NCBI GenBank assembly: GCA_030598525.1
Contig: JAUVPT010000069.1
Coordinates: 1 to 7,522, forward strand
Direction of reading: 5' to 3'
DNA from: Gemmatimonadota bacterium
Lineage (GTDB): Bacteria > Gemmatimonadota > Gemmatimonadetes > Palauibacterales > Palauibacteraceae
Length of the DNA stretch: 7,522 nucleotides
Part shown: piece after piece, positions 6,693-7,522 of the stretch
Layout: every line of letters begins with the position of its first letter
How positions within the stretch are numbered: position 1 is the first letter of the stretch
Translations under genes and position numbers: made by a program
Notes under the pieces: generated by a model
Database searches by the model: none
Told to the model about the DNA's origin: nothing
Seen by the model: the letters and a program-made list of their open reading frames with translations, nothing else

Positions 6693-7522
6693 TCAGCAAA
6701 TCCGGGGGAGTTGATCTCCCGGCAGCATGTCCACCACCCGGCTCGCCCCCAGGCCGGTTCGAAGAAAAACCAGGCCCGGACGATCGGCCGTGACCGTGCC
6801 GATTCGAGCCGCCGAGCCGCCCGTCGGGTGCGAACGCAGGGATTCGAGCGCCCTGTCAGCCTCTTCAGGGGCCACGATCGCAACCAGGATCCCCTCGTTG
6901 GCCACGTAGAGAGGATCCAGCCCGAGCATCTCGCACGCCGCGCGCACCGGCCCCGGAATCGGCAACTCACCTTCCTCCAGGCGGATTCCAACGCCGGACG
7001 AGGCCGCAATTTCGTTCAGGGCACTGGCCACTCCACCGCGCGTCGGGTCTCGAAGGCTATGGATTGCCGGACCGCATTTGGTGCGGAGATCCCGGACGAG
7101 CGGCGACAGACACGCCGTGTCGCTTTCCACTTCGACTTCGAACCGGAGATCCTCGCGAGCCGCCATGATCGCCACGCCGTGTCGGCCGATCGGACCGGAG
7201 ACGATGACGGCGTCCCCGTCCCGCGCCCGGGTTGGCCCCGGACGGAACTCGGCATCCAGGCGACCGATACCGGTCGTGTTGATGAACATCCCATCGGCCT
7301 TGCCACGTTCGACCACCTTGGTGTCGCCCGTAACGACGATCACGCCCGCCTCACGTGCCGACTCTGACATGGCCTCGACTACCCGGTCGAGCACGTCGAA
7401 CGGGAGCCCCTCTTCGAGGATGAATCCCGCGGCCAGGTAGAGCGGCTCAGCTCCCATCATGGCGAGGTCGTTCACCGTTCCGTGGACGGCCAGGTGACCG
7501 ATGTTGCCGCCCGGAAATTCCA
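6693..7522 (-). CDS. hypE: Hydrogenase maturation protein HypE, C-terminal part
   Basis: HypE works with HypF to make the cyanide ligands of the [NiFe]-hydrogenase iron. Its C-terminal cysteine accepts a carbamoyl group, which ATP-dependent dehydration turns into thiocyanate. The reading frame enters from the right edge and has 275 complete residues; roughly 60-75 N-terminal residues are missing. Visible motifs, counted from the first full codon, are GTVNDLAMMGA at 14-24, TGDTKVVERG at 64-73, DPTRGG at 158-163 (shared with the AIR synthase/SelD superfamily) and the invariant PRIC tail at 272-275. A GTG at 7475 is internal: upstream codons continue the HypE sequence (GGNIGHLAVHG), so it is not the start. 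The intact tail shows this is a functional end, not a remnant. Other hyp and hydrogenase genes would be expected to the right, outside the window. Confidence 0.95.
   Translation of the reverse strand, partial: EFPGGNIGHLAVHGTVNDLAMMGAEPLYLAAGFILEEGLPFDVLDRVVEAMSESAREAGVIVVTGDTKVVERGKADGMFINTTGIGRLDAEFRPGPTRARDGDAVIVSGPIGRHGVAIMAAREDLRFEVEVESDTACLSPLVRDLRTKCGPAIHSLRDPTRGGVASALNEIAASSGVGIRLEEGELPIPGPVRAACEMLGLDPLYVANEGILVAIVAPEEADRALESLRSHPTGGSAARIGTVTADRPGLVFLRTGLGASRVVDMLPGDQLPRIC

Noticed and set aside
6444..7367. A 307-codon open frame on the plus strand
   Set aside because: It overlaps the end of the lipoprotein gene in another frame and then runs antisense to hypE, and its composition is low-complexity Arg-rich. 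No ribosome site or motif supports it.
7473..7475. GTG as the start of hypE
   Set aside because: Codons upstream to the window edge continue the conserved HypE sequence without a stop, so the gene extends beyond the window.

Overview
This GC-rich (about 60%) bacterial window holds nine protein genes. Eight lie on the minus strand and one, a small lipoprotein, on the plus strand. Two genes run off the edges: the 5' end of an exported protein at the left and the 3' end of hypE at the right. I see no tRNA, rRNA, CRISPR array, insertion sequence or phage gene. The start of the lipoprotein (Cys-Gly-Asp-Asp-Asp-Ser-Thr-Gly-Pro after the lipobox), the long-form myo-inositol-phosphate synthase next to a CDP-alcohol phosphotransferase, and the GC content suggest a Gemmatimonadota- or FCB-like organism. 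This is an impression from gene style, not a placement.

Layout on the minus strand, in transcription order (right to left): hypE (partial, hydrogenase maturation) converges on the lipoprotein gene. Next comes the divergent spacer 6005-6198, which carries a long inverted repeat. Then follow rpmE (ribosomal protein L31 with a long acidic tail), prfA (RF1) and prmC (RF1/RF2 glutamine methyltransferase). prfA and prmC overlap by 4 nt. A hairpin lies behind prmC, and after it a second tight cluster: a YlbF-family gene, a CDP-alcohol phosphatidyltransferase (4-nt overlap) and a myo-inositol-1-phosphate synthase 28 nt further on. Thymidylate kinase and the start of an exported protein follow.

The genes fall into two functional groups. 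The first is translation: L31, release factor 1, and the enzyme that methylates the GGQ glutamine of release factors. The second looks like inositol-lipid synthesis. The synthase turns glucose-6-phosphate into inositol phosphate, and the phosphotransferase, whose active site reads D-S-T-L-D-R at the third and fourth aspartates, would couple it to a CDP-activated lipid or alcohol. The YlbF-like helical protein is translationally coupled to this pair; its role there is unknown. The points most worth a second look are the YlbF/inositol-lipid cluster, the repeat-built acidic tail of L31, and the inverted repeat upstream of rpmE. I found no clear evidence of a wholly new system.
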